From Bowmanella dokdonensis (GTDB taxonomy: Bacteria; Pseudomonadota; Gammaproteobacteria; Enterobacterales; Alteromonadaceae), in assembly GCF_017254865.1 (NCBI RefSeq), contig NZ_JAFKCV010000006.1, positions 1-64,000 on the forward strand: 64,000 bases of DNA, written 5' to 3'. Positions 28,686-39,995 of this stretch are shown piece by piece. Every line of letters begins with the position of its first letter. Position 1 is the stretch's first letter. The translations under genes were made by a program, and so were the position numbers. Below the pieces are notes generated by a model, which did not search any database, was not told where the DNA came from, and worked only from the letters and a program-made list of their open reading frames with translations.

Positions 28686-29387
28686 CTAGTTCACCGTGAG
28701 GGTCAATTTGGCCACAGGGTTCAGCCAGCGATGCAATCGGTTGTCCAGATCACTGCCGCCGCCGTCGGCCAGCGCATCACCCAGGTGGCCGGGATGGACG
28801 TGGATCATGCTGTTGCTTTCGGCGTCCGTGACACCCGTGCCGTTCTGTCCTATCTCATCTTGAAAAAATGGCAGAACCGGCAGCCCCGGGGTCCCAGGGG
28901 CGCCCCCGCCACGAACCTCATCATTGGCTTCGGTACCCGCATCATAACCATTCAGGTAGACAACATAACTACCGGCAGCGGTGGGAATCATCCAGCCGTC
29001 CAGTCCGACAAATCCATCGTTGCTGGGTACCATCATGCCGGTTATGGACAGGACAGCATTGCCTTCTTCGGTGGTCAGGCTGGTACTCACCGACATGCCC
29101 GGTGCCAATGGGCCCGCTGCCGGGTTTTCGCTGTTGTCGGCGCCGTTGCCGCTGGTCAATGTCACCAGACCGGCAAGATCGCCGCCCTCGGCCATGGCCT
29201 GAATCTCAGCGGAGGCAGCCTCACCGGTCTGAAAAAGATGCAGGTCCGGACTGTGGGCGCTGATTAACAATGGGGCGAAGTAGGTGCCGGCGGTAAGGTT
29301 CTGGACTTCAATATCCAGATTGGCGCCTCCAGCCGCGCCAGGTACTGCCAGCCCCAGCAAGAGGGCCGGGTGGAGTAAGTGTTTCAT
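28686..29387 (-). CDS. Spondin-domain secreted protein
   Basis: A 233-aa protein with signal peptide (MKHLLHPALLLGLAVPGAAG, cleaved about 20) and no lipobox. Conserved with its neighbour: VQNLTAGTYFAPLLI, PSNDGFVGLDG, YDAGTEANDE, and HVHPGH near the C-terminus. Bacterial spondin-domain proteins are secreted or surface proteins of unknown role. First gene of the four-gene operon spondin-spondin-regulator-kinase. Confidence 0.8.
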   Translation of the reverse strand: MKHLLHPALLLGLAVPGAAGGANLDIEVQNLTAGTYFAPLLISAHSPDLHLFQTGEAASAEIQAMAEGGDLAGLVTLTSGNGADNSENPAAGPLAPGMSVSTSLTTEEGNAVLSITGMMVPSNDGFVGLDGWMIPTAAGSYVVYLNGYDAGTEANDEVRGGGAPGTPGLPVLPFFQDEIGQNGTGVTDAESNSMIHVHPGHLGDALADGGGSDLDNRLHRWLNPVAKLTLTVN

Positions 29388-29586
29388 TATGCTGTCCTCG
29401 CAATGTTGTTATCGCCAGGCAAGCATAATGGGCAAACCTCCCGGAAGTATCACGAGGGGGTCACGTATCCATAACACGAGATCCCCACCTGATCCTGACC
29501 TCTGGGTTCAGCAGGCAGAGACAGTCAAACTCCGAAAAAGCGTCAGGCCTTCTGTCGTGGCTGACTCACCATGACGCGGCGGATCG

Positions 29587-30432
29587 TCAATACAACAGGC
29601 TGTAGACTTTGCGTCTGTACTGACTGGCCAGAGGATCTCCTGCCGGCAGGGCATTGATGGCATCCAGCATGATTTTCTTTGCCTCGCCGAAGTTGAGATC
29701 TTTTTGCAGGACGGCCAGCAGCAGCGCCAGGGCGTCTTCGGCCTTGCCGGTCTGCTGGTATTGCACTGCCAACTGCACCTTGAGTTCCAGGCTATCCGGT
29801 TCTTTTTCAAGGGCCTGCTGCAGGGCTTTGATCTCCGGAGTTTCTGCCGCCTGCTCGGCCAGCTCAATGCGACCTTTAAGGCTCTGATAGGTAGCGTCCT
29901 GGTCAATCATGCCGATGCTCTCAAGCAGCTCTTTGGCCTGGGCGATGCGTCCAAGTTCGATATAAGCTTCAATCAGTACAAACTTGATATCAGAACGCTC
30001 AGGCTCAAGATCATAAGCCTGCTTGGCCAGGCTGAAGGCCTGCTGGGCGTCTCCCATGCCGATGGCTTCCCTGGCTTGTTCCAGCAGCCCGTCCGCCGGG
30101 CTGGGCAGATGCTTTTCCAGCAGGGCACCGATTTCCGCATCGGATTTCATGCCGGCAAAGCCGTCCACCGGTTGACCGTCCCTGACCAGATACACAGTCG
30201 GCAGACTGCGCACGCCAAACTGCATGGCAATCTGCTGTTGCTCGTCACAGTTGACCTTGGCCAGAATCAGGTCATTGGCATGACGGGAAGCGATTTTCTC
30301 CAGCACGGGCATCAGTTGCATTGAGGCCTCGTCCCACTCGGTCCAGAAACCCACCATAATGAGTTTTTGCTGGGAGGCTTCCAGTATGACCTGCTGGAAG
30401 TTATCCAAATCGATATTGATGATATTACTCAC
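29587..30432 (-). CDS. cnoX: Thioredoxin-like co-chaperone CnoX (YbbN)
   Basis: A 281-aa protein from GTG 30432 (MSNIINIDLDNFQQVI): thioredoxin fold (about 1-110) and TPR-type C-terminal helices (about 115-281), collinear with E. coli YbbN (284 aa) to the shared end YRRxxYxLLY. CnoX holds unfolded clients and hands them to DnaK or GroEL. The redox motif is lost: the positions of the two active-site cysteines are Asp34 and Ser37 (FWTEWDEAS), while the Cys in KVNCDEQQ is kept. The GTG has only a weak GGA ahead of it; a longer reading to 30501 lacks homology. Confidence 0.9.
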   Translation of the reverse strand: MSNIINIDLDNFQQVILEASQQKLIMVGFWTEWDEASMQLMPVLEKIASRHANDLILAKVNCDEQQQIAMQFGVRSLPTVYLVRDGQPVDGFAGMKSDAEIGALLEKHLPSPADGLLEQAREAIGMGDAQQAFSLAKQAYDLEPERSDIKFVLIEAYIELGRIAQAKELLESIGMIDQDATYQSLKGRIELAEQAAETPEIKALQQALEKEPDSLELKVQLAVQYQQTGKAEDALALLLAVLQKDLNFGEAKKIMLDAINALPAGDPLASQYRRKVYSLLY

Positions 30433-30495
30433 AGAATCTGTCCATCTTTGCTGATTACCCGAATTATTGGGATGAACCCGCTTTTTACAAGTCAG

Positions 30496-30520
30496 AAACA
30501 CAAAACGGGCCGCAGCCCGT
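30496..30520 (-). terminator. Rho-independent terminator of purEK
   Basis: On the minus strand ACGGGC-tgcg-GCCCGT followed by TTTGTGTTT, starting 9 bp after the purK stop. Confidence 0.75.
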
Positions 30521-30528
30521 CTTGTGGT

Positions 30529-31671
30529 CTAGCTGACACCCTTGAGCCTAAGGGCCTCGCTTTCAAGATGGGGAAAAAACGCCGCGGGCAGATACCCGCC
30601 CAACTGGCGCATCGCTTCCCCTAGCTCGCTGTAACCGGTACCACTGAGATTGAAATGCCCCATCTTGCGCTTGGGCCTGACGACCTTGCCGTACCAGTGC
30701 AGGTGACAGCCGGGAATGGCCAGCATGTCCAGGCCGAAAGCGTCGAAGCCGATGATGTTCACCATGGCGGCAATGCCCCTGGGACGCGTATCTCCCAGTG
30801 GCAGACCGCAAACGGCGCGCAGATGATTTTCAAACTGACAGGTATCGGCCCCCTGTTGGGTCCAGTGGCCTGAGTTGTGTACCCGGGGAGCGATTTCATT
30901 GACCAGCAGTTGATCACCGACCTGGAAAAATTCCACAGCCAGCACGCCCACATAATCCAACGCCTCCGCCAGTTTGCGGAATATGCTCTCGGCCTGGTCG
31001 GTCAGCGACTCATTCAACTGCGGTGCCGGTGCCACCGATACGTGCAACTGGCCCTGGTGGTGCAGATTCTCTGCCAAGGGGTAGAAACGTATTTCGCCGC
31101 TTCGGCTGCGCATACCGACCAACGACACTTCCCGCTCGAACGACTGCATTTTCTCCACTACCAGCGGCACTTTTTTCAAATCCAGATCCGTCAGGGACTG
31201 CGCCAGAGCGGGCAAATTACTTCTCTCATTCAGCCGCCACTGGCCATAGCCGTCGTAGCCGTCGCGACTTGCCTTGAGGATCAATTTATCGCCAAGCAGC
31301 TCGACGGCTCCCTCCAACTGAGACACTTCGTCCACTATCTGATGGGCACAGTTGGGGATCGCCAGCCTTTCCAGCAAACGCTTTTCCCTGACCCTGTCCG
31401 CACCGGTCAGAATGGCCTCAATGCCCGGATACAACTTGCCACTTAATGCGGCCTGCTCAAGCAAATGCTCAGGCACATGCTCAAACTCCACCGATATCGC
31501 ATCGGCATGGTCGATAGCATGAGACAGACTGATATCACTGATTTGTTTGGTGACAGGATTAACAATTTTCTCACTGCCCACATCCACGGCATGCACTTCT
31601 ATTCCCAGTGGGCTGCCGGCAAGATACATCATCCTTGCCAGTTGGCCGGCGCCGTAGATCAGTACTTTCAT
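30529..31671 (-). CDS. purK: N5-carboxyaminoimidazole ribonucleotide synthase
   Basis: A 380-aa ATP-grasp enzyme that converts AIR, ATP and bicarbonate to N5-CAIR in purine synthesis. The N-terminal GAGQLARMM motif, the central ATP-grasp ([35 protein letters not shown]) and the C-terminal domain are all present. Its start overlaps the purE stop by 4 bp. Confidence 0.96.
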   Translation of the reverse strand: MKVLIYGAGQLARMMYLAGSPLGIEVHAVDVGSEKIVNPVTKQISDISLSHAIDHADAISVEFEHVPEHLLEQAALSGKLYPGIEAILTGADRVREKRLLERLAIPNCAHQIVDEVSQLEGAVELLGDKLILKASRDGYDGYGQWRLNERSNLPALAQSLTDLDLKKVPLVVEKMQSFEREVSLVGMRSRSGEIRFYPLAENLHHQGQLHVSVAPAPQLNESLTDQAESIFRKLAEALDYVGVLAVEFFQVGDQLLVNEIAPRVHNSGHWTQQGADTCQFENHLRAVCGLPLGDTRPRGIAAMVNIIGFDAFGLDMLAIPGCHLHWYGKVVRPKRKMGHFNLSGTGYSELGEAMRQLGGYLPAAFFPHLESEALRLKGVS

Positions 31672-32162
31672 TCAGGCAGCTCCAGTTGCTGGTTGCCCAG
31701 CACCTTATCCGTTTGTTCCTGCCTGAACGCGGTGATGGCATCCTTGAGCCTGCTGTCAGACAGGGCCAGTACCTGAGCGGCCAGCAAGCCGGCATTGGCG
31801 GCACCGGCATCGCCTATCGCCAGGGTACCGACCGCCACGCCTTTTGGCATCTGTACGATTGAGAGCAGAGAGTCCAGCCCGTTCAGGGTCCTGGATTTGA
31901 CCGGCACGCCAAATACGGGCAAATGAGTATGGGCTGCAATCATGCCTGGCAGGTGGGCTGCTCCGCCAGCACCGGCAATAATGACCTGAACGCCTTCATC
32001 CGCCGCCGTTCGGGCAAACTCGGTCAGCAGATCCGGGGTGCGGTGAGCTGAAACGACCCTGGCGCTGTAGTCCACTCCCAACTGCTTCAGCATCAGGGCA
32101 GCTTGCTGCATGGTCGGCCAGTCTGACTGGGACCCCATCACGATGGCAACTCTTGGCATCAT
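31668..32162 (-). CDS. purE: N5-carboxyaminoimidazole ribonucleotide mutase
   Basis: A 164-aa class I PurE that moves the carboxylate of N5-CAIR to give CAIR. Signature [10 protein letters not shown] (about 10-19), SAHRTP, and [14 protein letters not shown]. First gene of purE-purK. I looked for a PurR operator in the 240 bp upstream and saw no convincing copy. Confidence 0.96.
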   Translation of the reverse strand: MMPRVAIVMGSQSDWPTMQQAALMLKQLGVDYSARVVSAHRTPDLLTEFARTAADEGVQVIIAGAGGAAHLPGMIAAHTHLPVFGVPVKSRTLNGLDSLLSIVQMPKGVAVGTLAIGDAGAANAGLLAAQVLALSDSRLKDAITAFRQEQTDKVLGNQQLELPE

Positions 32163-32404
32163 GGCTCCTTACTCATCTGAATTAAAAATACGTCCCGACC
32201 GATCCGTTGATGGCAGGATAATGTAAAACGGAGGCCGGATTGTACATGGAAAGTGCAAAAATGTCCTCTGCACCCACGCCAGAATCGACATACTTGGGAT
32301 CTAATCACCAGGAAGCGGGAATTCCCACAATCTGTGCTTGAATATCATAGACTTGGGCCAGATATAGAGCTGAGTCCCAGCGACAACAACAGGAAACAGA
32401 GGCA

Positions 32405-33577
32405 ATGAACGCACTGAAGGAATTTTTCAAACTGGAATCAGCCAGCGGCATACTGCTGATGCTGGCGGCCGTTCTGGCACTGATTGTGGCCAATTCTCCC
32501 CTCGCCGGCCTTTACGACTCCTTCCTCAATATGCCCATGGCGGTTCAGGTGGGCAAACTGGAAATTGCCAAACCTCTGCTGCTGTGGATCAACGACGGCT
32601 TCATGGCCATCTTCTTTTTCCTGGTCGGCCTGGAGCTGAAGCGGGAAATCCGCTCGGGTCAGCTGTCCAAGCCCGAAAACATCATGCTCCCTGCTGTGGG
32701 TGCCCTGGGTGGCATGCTGGTACCGGCGGCTATTTACGTGTTCTTTACCTGGGGGAATGAGGTTGCCTTATCTGGATGGGCCATCCCCGCCGCTACAGAT
32801 ATTGCCTTTGCCCTGGGCGTGCTGGCCCTGCTGGGCAGCCGCATCCCCCCCAGCCTGAAAATATTCCTTGTCTCTTTGGCCATTATCGACGACATCGGCG
32901 CCATCCTGATTATTGCCCTGTTCTACACCAACAACATCTCCACCGGCCCGCTGATCGTGGCGGCGGTCAGCCTGGTCCTGCTGTGGTGGATGAACAAGCG
33001 CAATGTAACCGAAGTTGCCTCTTATGTGTTGATCGGCGTGGTGCTTTGGACTGCCATGCTCAAGTCGGGCGTCCATGCAACACTGGCCGGCGTTCTGCTG
33101 GCCTTCTTCATTCCCATGTACGACAAGAAAAAAGCGGGCTATCTGCCAGTGCAGGAATTGGAGCACAGTCTGCACCCCGCCGTGGCCTATGTAATACTGC
33201 CCTTATTCGCCTTTGCCAATGCCGGTATTGACTTCTCGGGCATCAGCCTGTCCTCCGTCATGCACCCGGTAACCCTTGGCGTGATGCTGGGACTGGTTGT
33301 GGGTAAACAGGTGGGTGTTTTCGGTTTTTGCTATATCGCGATCAAGCTGAAACTGGTCAGATTGCCGTCGGATATTAATATGACCCAATTGTACGGAACC
33401 GCCCTCTTATGTGGAATCGGCTTTACCATGAGCCTGTTTATCGGTTCGCTTGCCTTCGAGGAGACTGGGGTCAACCTGATGTTCGACGAAAGAGTGGGTA
33501 TTCTGGGTGGTTCGCTCATCTCTGCGGTTGCAGGCTATTTGGTACTCAGGTCGGCAAAGCATAAGGCGGCGGGCTAA
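32405..33577 (+). CDS. nhaA: Na+/H+ antiporter NhaA
   Basis: A 390-aa electrogenic antiporter with about 12 membrane helices. The ion-binding aspartate pair is in LAIIDDIGAILII; the PAATDIAFALGVLALLG segment and the opening ALKEFFKLESASGILLM are family-specific. It exports Na+ in exchange for protons and gives salt and alkaline tolerance. Its stop overlaps the stop of a convergent gene by 4 bp. Confidence 0.96.
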   Translation: MNALKEFFKLESASGILLMLAAVLALIVANSPLAGLYDSFLNMPMAVQVGKLEIAKPLLLWINDGFMAIFFFLVGLELKREIRSGQLSKPENIMLPAVGALGGMLVPAAIYVFFTWGNEVALSGWAIPAATDIAFALGVLALLGSRIPPSLKIFLVSLAIIDDIGAILIIALFYTNNISTGPLIVAAVSLVLLWWMNKRNVTEVASYVLIGVVLWTAMLKSGVHATLAGVLLAFFIPMYDKKKAGYLPVQELEHSLHPAVAYVILPLFAFANAGIDFSGISLSSVMHPVTLGVMLGLVVGKQVGVFGFCYIAIKLKLVRLPSDINMTQLYGTALLCGIGFTMSLFIGSLAFEETGVNLMFDERVGILGGSLISAVAGYLVLRSAKHKAAG

Positions 33578-34356
33578 GGGGCTCGCCAGTCCTGCAGACC
33601 GTAGTCAGCGAGAATCCGGCTTAATTCCCCTGACTGGCGCATTGCTGCGGTTTCCCGGCCCAACAGCTCGGCCCGCTGTACCGACTCGGCCATGGCGGGA
33701 GAAAAAGCCACATACACATTGGCAAAGTCAGGCGGCATGGAAGGCCTGCCGGCCAGTGTCACGGGCAAATCAGGCCCCCGGGTGGCAAGGTAATGGCGCA
33801 GGACGGACTCGTCTTCAAGCATCAAATCAATCCGCCCTGCCGCAAGCATACGTAATCCCTTTCCGATTGGGTGCGTCCCATACATCACCTGGATATACAG
33901 GGCGTTCTGTGGATCGGCAATATACTGGTCCAATTCCGGCCCATAGCTGTAGCCTGAACTCACCCCCAGGACCTTACCCTGTAGCGAACCAATATCCTGA
34001 TACCGCCAGGATTCGTTTTTTCTGGCCCAGAAACTGGTCTGCATCCGACCCTGTTCAAAAACCGGGAAGACAAAGTCCGGCGCATCGGAAAGTGCAGCAC
34101 CCACGATGGCGTCGAACTCTCCCGTCCGGGTGCCCTGTACAGCCCTGTTCCAGGGCAGGATTTGATACTCAATCTGAATATCATGTCTGGCAAAAGCCCG
34201 TCTGGCGATTTCAACCATAAAGCCGGGCTTGCTGCTGCCGGGATCGCAATTGTACGGGCACCAGCGATCAGCCACGAGGATCAGTGATGGGGCGGCCAAG
34301 CTGCAACTAGTGAAAACGGCGCAAATCAGCATCAGGTAGGTGTAGCAGACGCGCAC
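33574..34356 (-). CDS. SBP3-type periplasmic solute-binding protein
   Basis: A 260-aa secreted protein of the SBP_bac_3 type. I start at GTG 34356 (MRVCYTYLMLICAVFTSCSL), which gives a proper signal peptide with GAGAG upstream; upstream sequence belongs to the next gene. The mature part has WCPYNCDPGSSKPGFMVEIARRAF and EFDAIVGAA, typical of this fold. No ABC permease is adjacent, so a sensory or orphan role is plausible. It lies 46 bp downstream of a diguanylate cyclase gene. Confidence 0.75.
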   Translation of the reverse strand: MRVCYTYLMLICAVFTSCSLAAPSLILVADRWCPYNCDPGSSKPGFMVEIARRAFARHDIQIEYQILPWNRAVQGTRTGEFDAIVGAALSDAPDFVFPVFEQGRMQTSFWARKNESWRYQDIGSLQGKVLGVSSGYSYGPELDQYIADPQNALYIQVMYGTHPIGKGLRMLAAGRIDLMLEDESVLRHYLATRGPDLPVTLAGRPSMPPDFANVYVAFSPAMAESVQRAELLGRETAAMRQSGELSRILADYGLQDWRAP

Positions 34357-34402
34357 AGACGGCTCTCGGTCAAATACTTGGTATAAGTCTAGACATAGTC
34401 GC

Positions 34403-35341
34403 TCAGCCCACGCAAACCTTGTTTCTGCCGCTATCCTTAGCCTCATAGAGAGCCTCGTCAGCCTGTTCGAGCAAGTCCTTGGCCGATGAATGGCGGGCCA
34501 GATCCAGGCTGGCCACACCAAAACTGGCGGTGACCTGGTCATGGTCTGACGGCTGATGGCGGATTTGTAATTCACGGATGGCGTCAGCAGCGGCCTCTGC
34601 CACCTCCTTGGCCCCCTGCTTACCCGTATCCGGCAGCACTATCGCAAATTCCTCGCCGCCATAGCGGGCCAGCAGGTCACCGGGTCGGCGTACTGCCGAC
34701 AACACCGCTTTGGCCACCTGTTTTAGGCAGTCGTCACCGGCCTGATGACCATATTCGTCGTTAAAGGCCTTAAAATGATCTATGTCCAGCATAATCAGTG
34801 AAAGTAATCCTTTGCTACGCTGGCTTCTCCGCCACTCGGCGTTCAGCGCCTCATCAAAACGACGCCGGTTCGCCACCCCGGTCAAGCCATCCATCAGGGC
34901 CATTTCGCGCAACAGATCGGACTGCAGTTTGAAAGTAAGGTGGGTCATCACCCGATGGCGCAACGTCATGCCGCTTACGGGTTTGGGCACGAAATCCACA
35001 CCGCCTGCCAACCAGCAGGCTTCCTCTTCGTCCTTATCGTCGTGCCCGGTGACGAATATCACCGGGATGCGCGCGGTGGACTCTTCCTGTTTCAGGCGAC
35101 GACAGACTTCCAGCCCATCCATGCCGGGCATCACCACATCCAGCAATATCAGATCCGGCGGCGAATTGAGGCAGAACTCCAACGCCTGCTCACCGCTGGT
35201 GGCCACAAAAAGTTGATGTTCATCGTTGAGTAGCTGATGGATCACTCTGATATTGATGGCCTGATCGTCAACCACCAGCACTTTGCCGCGCGGTTGACGT
35301 TGCTCCAGTTGTTCCAGATCGGGAAAGTAGCCTGTTACCAC
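34403..35341 (-). CDS. Response regulator with GGDEF (diguanylate cyclase) domain
   Basis: A 312-aa protein: receiver domain (about 20-135; Asp68 phosphoacceptor) and GGDEF domain (about 150-312) with active GGEEF at 228-232 and the inhibitory I-site RxxD at 219-222, exactly five residues ahead. It should make c-di-GMP with product inhibition. Start GTG 35341 lies one base after the stop of the hybrid kinase gene with GAGGAG 7 bases upstream, indicating tight coupling. A TTG at 35356 is the alternative. The kinase is its likely phosphodonor (inference). Confidence 0.9.
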   Translation of the reverse strand: MVTGYFPDLEQLEQRQPRGKVLVVDDQAINIRVIHQLLNDEHQLFVATSGEQALEFCLNSPPDLILLDVVMPGMDGLEVCRRLKQEESTARIPVIFVTGHDDKDEEEACWLAGGVDFVPKPVSGMTLRHRVMTHLTFKLQSDLLREMALMDGLTGVANRRRFDEALNAEWRRSQRSKGLLSLIMLDIDHFKAFNDEYGHQAGDDCLKQVAKAVLSAVRRPGDLLARYGGEEFAIVLPDTGKQGAKEVAEAAADAIRELQIRHQPSDHDQVTASFGVASLDLARHSSAKDLLEQADEALYEAKDSGRNKVCVG

Positions 35342-35342
35342 A

Positions 35343-38300
35343 TCACTGCTCCTCAATACGGCTTTTCACTTGTTTGCATAATGCTAATGCTCTGGGAAAA
35401 TCCATACTCTCCATCGACTGGTTTAACTCCCCGCTCAGGATCGGGGTTTCCCTGAGCAAGCTGTCTTTTAGGTTCTCAAAGACCACCAGCGCGTCCAGAT
35501 TGGCCTGTTCCAGCAATTCAAGCAAGCGGTTTAGTTCACTTAGCAACCATACCTTAGATATCGATTTGTCCGCTATCTCACCCGAATTTTTACCAACCAA
35601 AATCTCAAGCTCGTTCCGGCACAGTTCCAGTTGTCTGGCCAGGCCGGTACGATTCACTCCATATTCTCTGGGATTGTTTTGTCTGAGCTGCCTCTCGAGC
35701 TGCCCGGCGAGCTGCGCCACCACAGTCGCTCCAATAGTTGCACCCATGCCTTTCAAGCTGTGCAACTGATCGGCTATATGTGCGCGTCGTTCAAGGGGGT
35801 AGTTGGCCGGAATGCTGTCCAAAATTTCCGGTGCCTCGGCCAGAAAGGATCTGATACTTTTTTCCAGTACCGCCCGATTGCGCCCCATCCGTTTCAACGC
35901 TCCTTGCCAGTCAATACGCTGACTGACGGTAGAAGCCTGTTCTGACGCAGCGCCTTCCTGTCCTGTCTCAGCCGGTGTCCGGGCATCTCCCGGGCCGTGG
36001 GTCCATTTTAGAATCACCCTCAGCAGATTTTCCAGTTCAAACGGCTTGCCCAGATGGTCATTCATCCCTACCGCCAAGGCGGTTTCCCGATCGGAAGCCA
36101 GCGCATTGGCGGTCATGGCAATAATGGGCAATGTCCTCAATCCCAACTTCTGGCGGATTTGTTTGGTGGCGGTATAACCATCCATACCTGGCATCTGAAC
36201 GTCCATCAGCACCAGATCCAACTGCTGACGTTCGCGCCTGACCCGTTCCACTGCAGCCATACCATTTTCAGCAAGCAGCACTTCGGCCCCCTCTATGGTC
36301 AGCAACTCCATGGCCACCTGTTGATTTGTCTTGTTATCCTCAACGAGCAACAACCTCAGCCCCTTCAATGGTTTCTTGCCTACTTCCTTGGCGGCAGTCA
36401 GCCGGCCCCTAAAGTTCAGACAGTCGGCGACGGTATCCAGCAACATAGAGGCGGTGATGGGTTTGACCAGCAAGGCATTGGTGATCTCTTCGATCGATTG
36501 CCGTTGACTGATAATCTCTGCTCCATGGGCGGTAACCATGATAAACATGGGTAATTTGTGGGGTGGAAACATGGCACGAATGCACTCGCAGACTTCCCAT
36601 CCGTCCATTCCAGGCATTTTCCAGTCCATCAGTACCAGGTCATAGGGTGGATGATTACCGCCGAGCGCCATTTTTGCGATTGCCCGCTCGCCCTTGTCTA
36701 TGGCTTCGCCCTGCCATCCAAACGACTGAATCATGGTCAACAATACGTCTCTGGTAGCTTCATGATCATCCACGATCAGCACGCGCAAATCCTTGGGCAG
36801 ATTGCGGGTCCGCCGTTTTTGCAGTACTTCGCAAGGCAGGGTGAAGCTGAAAGTACTGCCTTTGCCCAGTTCACTGACCACCTTCAGCTCTCCCCCCATC
36901 AGGTCCACCAGCCTTTTGCAAATGGCCAGACCCAGGCCCGAGCCGCCAAAGCGGCGTGTGGTTGAGGCTTCTGCCTGGCTAAAACCGTCAAAGATATGTT
37001 GCAATTGTCCTTCGTCTATCCCGATTCCGGTGTCACTGATATGGAATTCCAGTGTCAGACTGTCCCCCACCTGCTGCATCTTGCGTACCGAGAGGCAAAC
37101 CTCTCCCTCCTCGGTAAACTTGATCGCATTGCCGGCCAAGTTTATCAGGATCTGCTTGAGGCGCATCCCGTCGAGCAACACCTCACTGGGCAATTGCGGA
37201 TCCAGGTCGAACAGGACATCCAGATCCTTAAGATCCACGCTGGCGGAGACGATATTTGCCACTTCCCGAAGCACCAGATCCAGATCACAGGGCTGGGGAT
37301 CCAGGTGCAGCTTGCCGGCCTCCACCTTGGAAAAATCCAGTATGTCGTTGAGAATGCTGAGCAATGTATTGCCGGCCGATTCGGCCTTTGTTACATAGTC
37401 CTGTTGTTGAGTCTTGAGTTCACCGCGCTTTAACAATTGCAGCATCCCCAGTACCGCATTCATAGGGGTGCGGATTTCATGGCTCATATTGGCCAGAAAT
37501 GCAGACTTAGCCTTGTTGGCGCTGTCGGCTTCAATCCTGGCTTTTTGCAGCGTGTGCTCGTACTGCCTCTGGGCAGTGATATCCCGGTTGATGCCCAACA
37601 CGAGTTCTGGTTCACCGTTACTGTCACATTCCACCGTGGCGGCAGCCTGTATGGTCCTGACGCTGCTATCTGGCAGTCGGATGCGAAAAGTCGGACTAAA
37701 CACGCCTTTGCCTGCCAACAGATCCTGCAATTGGCTGATCAACCACTTTCTGTCCTCAGGGTGAACTGAATCGTACCAGGACTGATAGTTCAGGCGGGTT
37801 GCGGCCGGAAGTTGGTAAATCTGGAACATCCTCTCATTCCAGGACAGCTTATCTGCTTTTACCTCCCAACTCCAAATGCCCAACTCACCCACTTCTGCGG
37901 CTTTCAACAAATGATCGCGGGTGGAAACCAGCTCCCGCCGCACTTGTACCTGTTCCGAAATATCAGTGGCCATGCCCAGAAACCCGGTAATCTCACCTTG
38001 CTCATCCACCAGACTGGTAACAGACAGTTGTACGTCTATGTATCGGCCGCTCTTGTGAACATAAGTCCATTCATGGGAATTCACCTTGCCTAGCCGGGAC
38101 TTACACACAAACACTTCGAATCCGGGTAACACATTCCTGCCCAGTTCCTTTGAGAAGCTTTTGGCGCGGCTTTCTATTTCACCTGACAGATGAAAGACTG
38201 CGGGGGATTGCTTGCCAATCATCTCGTCGGCACCGTATCCGAGCAGTTTTTCCGCTGCCGGGTTGAACAATGTGATAAGACCATTGGGATCGGTCGCAAT

Positions 38301-39848
38301 AACAGCATGGCCCGCTTGTTTCAGTACCGCCTGCTGAAACCTGTGCATCTTGGCAATCTCGGCAGTCTGCGCTGCCACCCGGTTTTCCAGTTCGTTGTTT
38401 AGCTGCTGGATCTGCATCTCATAGGCTTTCTGCTGGCTGATATCCCGCATTGTGGCCGCTGCACCTATTATCTTCTCACCTTCTGTGACCGGAGAAACTG
38501 AGACCGACAGCATAGCCAGACTTCCGTCTTTGCAACGTCTTTGGGTATCATAAGGCAACACCAACTGGCCCTGTCTGATTTTTTGCAAAGTGTGTTGCGT
38601 CTCTTGTCGGAGGTGTTCAGGAACCAGCAGTTGGACAAAAGACTGCCCTACCGCCTCTTCATAGCTGTAGCCGAAAATTCTCTCTGCCGTCAGGTTCCAG
38701 TCCGTAATCATGCCCTTGAGATCCGCCCCGATGACCGCATCCCGGCTGTGGGTGACAATGGCGGCCAGTCTTGCCTGTTCGCGACTCAGGCGCTGACGCT
38801 GGCGGACATTCATCCGGTATAGCAGCAGCAATGTGCCAATCAGCAGCATGCCTCCAAACATGGCAGCAACCTGTCGACCTGCAGCAGAGGCCACATCCCT
38901 GTCCATCAATGACTGGGGATACGTTATACGCATGGTCAGATGCCGGGGTGTATGACCTGATTGCAGTGTCAGTTCGTGCTCGGCCAGGTAAAAAACCTCC
39001 TGTCCATTACTGACCCGACGGAGCGTCTGTTGCCAGTCATATCTTGCCGGCAGCACTTCAAATTCATCCTGCCAGGTGGCGGCTGCTCCAAACTCAAAAG
39101 AGAAACTCCGCTGCGCATCAGGATGTATCAGATACTGGCCTTCGCTGTTTAGCAGGTAAAGCTGCCGGTCTGTATTGAGGTTGGTAGCCAGATCCTGCAA
39201 AAGGCCTGTCAGGTCCCAATTAACGATCACCAATCCAAACAGGGTACCGCCTTTATCGTAAATAGGCGTAGCAACCCTGATGGTTGGCTGCAGAGGCGTC
39301 TCAATTTCACCTAGCTCCCGGTTAAGGTTGATCTCTGACACATAGAGCTGCCCTTCAGGCAGCTCTATGGTTTCAATAAAGTAATCGCGATGAGCTTTGT
39401 GCTGAAGATTGGCAGGCGGCACACGCCGGACCTGCCCCTGGTTACGATCCACCCTGACCAGTTCCGCACCGTCATTTTCCAACCCAATGTATCGGACTTG
39501 CTTGATATCTGGGTGACTATTCAGATAGGCAGTAAAAATCTCTTCCAAACGGGTTATCCACAACTCCGCCGTACTGTTTTCCTGAGCATCAAGCCCATTG
39601 CCTGCAGCGACCCTGACAAGTCCCTGTATGGGAGGAACGCCAGAGAGCAGCATGACATCCCGCTTCATGGCGGCAACCTGCTCTTCGAGCCGGCCCGTCC
39701 GGGCCTTCAGTTGGTCAGTCAAATTCACGGTCAGGGTTGAGAATGTCTTCTGTCGCTCATATCGGATACCCGATACAAACAACAACACCATGATCGCCGC
39801 AAGGGCAGCAACCAAAAGTGTTACACGCAGGTATCGCCTGGAAAACAT
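35343..39848 (-). CDS. Hybrid sensor kinase: Cache, 3 PAS, HisKA, 2 REC, Hpt
   Basis: A 1501-aa BarA/ArcB-style phosphorelay kinase (numbering from the start used). TM1 about 8-28, a large periplasmic Cache-like sensor (about 30-325), TM2 about 327-345, three PAS domains (about 360-470, 510-635, 645-760), HisKA with His790 ([15 protein letters not shown]), HATPase_c, receiver 1 with Asp1075, receiver 2 with Asp1216, and an Hpt domain with His1363 ([14 protein letters not shown]). ATG 39848 is preferred over 39866 because GGAG lies 5 bases upstream. It is followed at once by a REC-GGDEF gene, so the relay probably controls c-di-GMP. Confidence 0.92.
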   Translation of the reverse strand: MFSRRYLRVTLLVAALAAIMVLLFVSGIRYERQKTFSTLTVNLTDQLKARTGRLEEQVAAMKRDVMLLSGVPPIQGLVRVAAGNGLDAQENSTAELWITRLEEIFTAYLNSHPDIKQVRYIGLENDGAELVRVDRNQGQVRRVPPANLQHKAHRDYFIETIELPEGQLYVSEINLNRELGEIETPLQPTIRVATPIYDKGGTLFGLVIVNWDLTGLLQDLATNLNTDRQLYLLNSEGQYLIHPDAQRSFSFEFGAAATWQDEFEVLPARYDWQQTLRRVSNGQEVFYLAEHELTLQSGHTPRHLTMRITYPQSLMDRDVASAAGRQVAAMFGGMLLIGTLLLLYRMNVRQRQRLSREQARLAAIVTHSRDAVIGADLKGMITDWNLTAERIFGYSYEEAVGQSFVQLLVPEHLRQETQHTLQKIRQGQLVLPYDTQRRCKDGSLAMLSVSVSPVTEGEKIIGAAATMRDISQQKAYEMQIQQLNNELENRVAAQTAEIAKMHRFQQAVLKQAGHAVIATDPNGLITLFNPAAEKLLGYGADEMIGKQSPAVFHLSGEIESRAKSFSKELGRNVLPGFEVFVCKSRLGKVNSHEWTYVHKSGRYIDVQLSVTSLVDEQGEITGFLGMATDISEQVQVRRELVSTRDHLLKAAEVGELGIWSWEVKADKLSWNERMFQIYQLPAATRLNYQSWYDSVHPEDRKWLISQLQDLLAGKGVFSPTFRIRLPDSSVRTIQAAATVECDSNGEPELVLGINRDITAQRQYEHTLQKARIEADSANKAKSAFLANMSHEIRTPMNAVLGMLQLLKRGELKTQQQDYVTKAESAGNTLLSILNDILDFSKVEAGKLHLDPQPCDLDLVLREVANIVSASVDLKDLDVLFDLDPQLPSEVLLDGMRLKQILINLAGNAIKFTEEGEVCLSVRKMQQVGDSLTLEFHISDTGIGIDEGQLQHIFDGFSQAEASTTRRFGGSGLGLAICKRLVDLMGGELKVVSELGKGSTFSFTLPCEVLQKRRTRNLPKDLRVLIVDDHEATRDVLLTMIQSFGWQGEAIDKGERAIAKMALGGNHPPYDLVLMDWKMPGMDGWEVCECIRAMFPPHKLPMFIMVTAHGAEIISQRQSIEEITNALLVKPITASMLLDTVADCLNFRGRLTAAKEVGKKPLKGLRLLLVEDNKTNQQVAMELLTIEGAEVLLAENGMAAVERVRRERQQLDLVLMDVQMPGMDGYTATKQIRQKLGLRTLPIIAMTANALASDRETALAVGMNDHLGKPFELENLLRVILKWTHGPGDARTPAETGQEGAASEQASTVSQRIDWQGALKRMGRNRAVLEKSIRSFLAEAPEILDSIPANYPLERRAHIADQLHSLKGMGATIGATVVAQLAGQLERQLRQNNPREYGVNRTGLARQLELCRNELEILVGKNSGEIADKSISKVWLLSELNRLLELLEQANLDALVVFENLKDSLLRETPILSGELNQSMESMDFPRALALCKQVKSRIEEQ

Positions 39849-39995
39849 CTGCACTCCATCCGTCATCTTCAGCTCAGCATATACCTAGAATCAGCTTTTT
39901 CACTATCCAGTTCAAATACTTCTAGCATTGAATTTAATTGCAGATGACCCAATGATGGCAGGATAAATAATGCAGAGACAGGGACTTAACATCCG

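Noticed and set aside
32163-32404. PurR operator upstream of purE
   Set aside because: No convincing ACGCAAACGTTTGCGT-like palindrome in the purE-nhaA gap.
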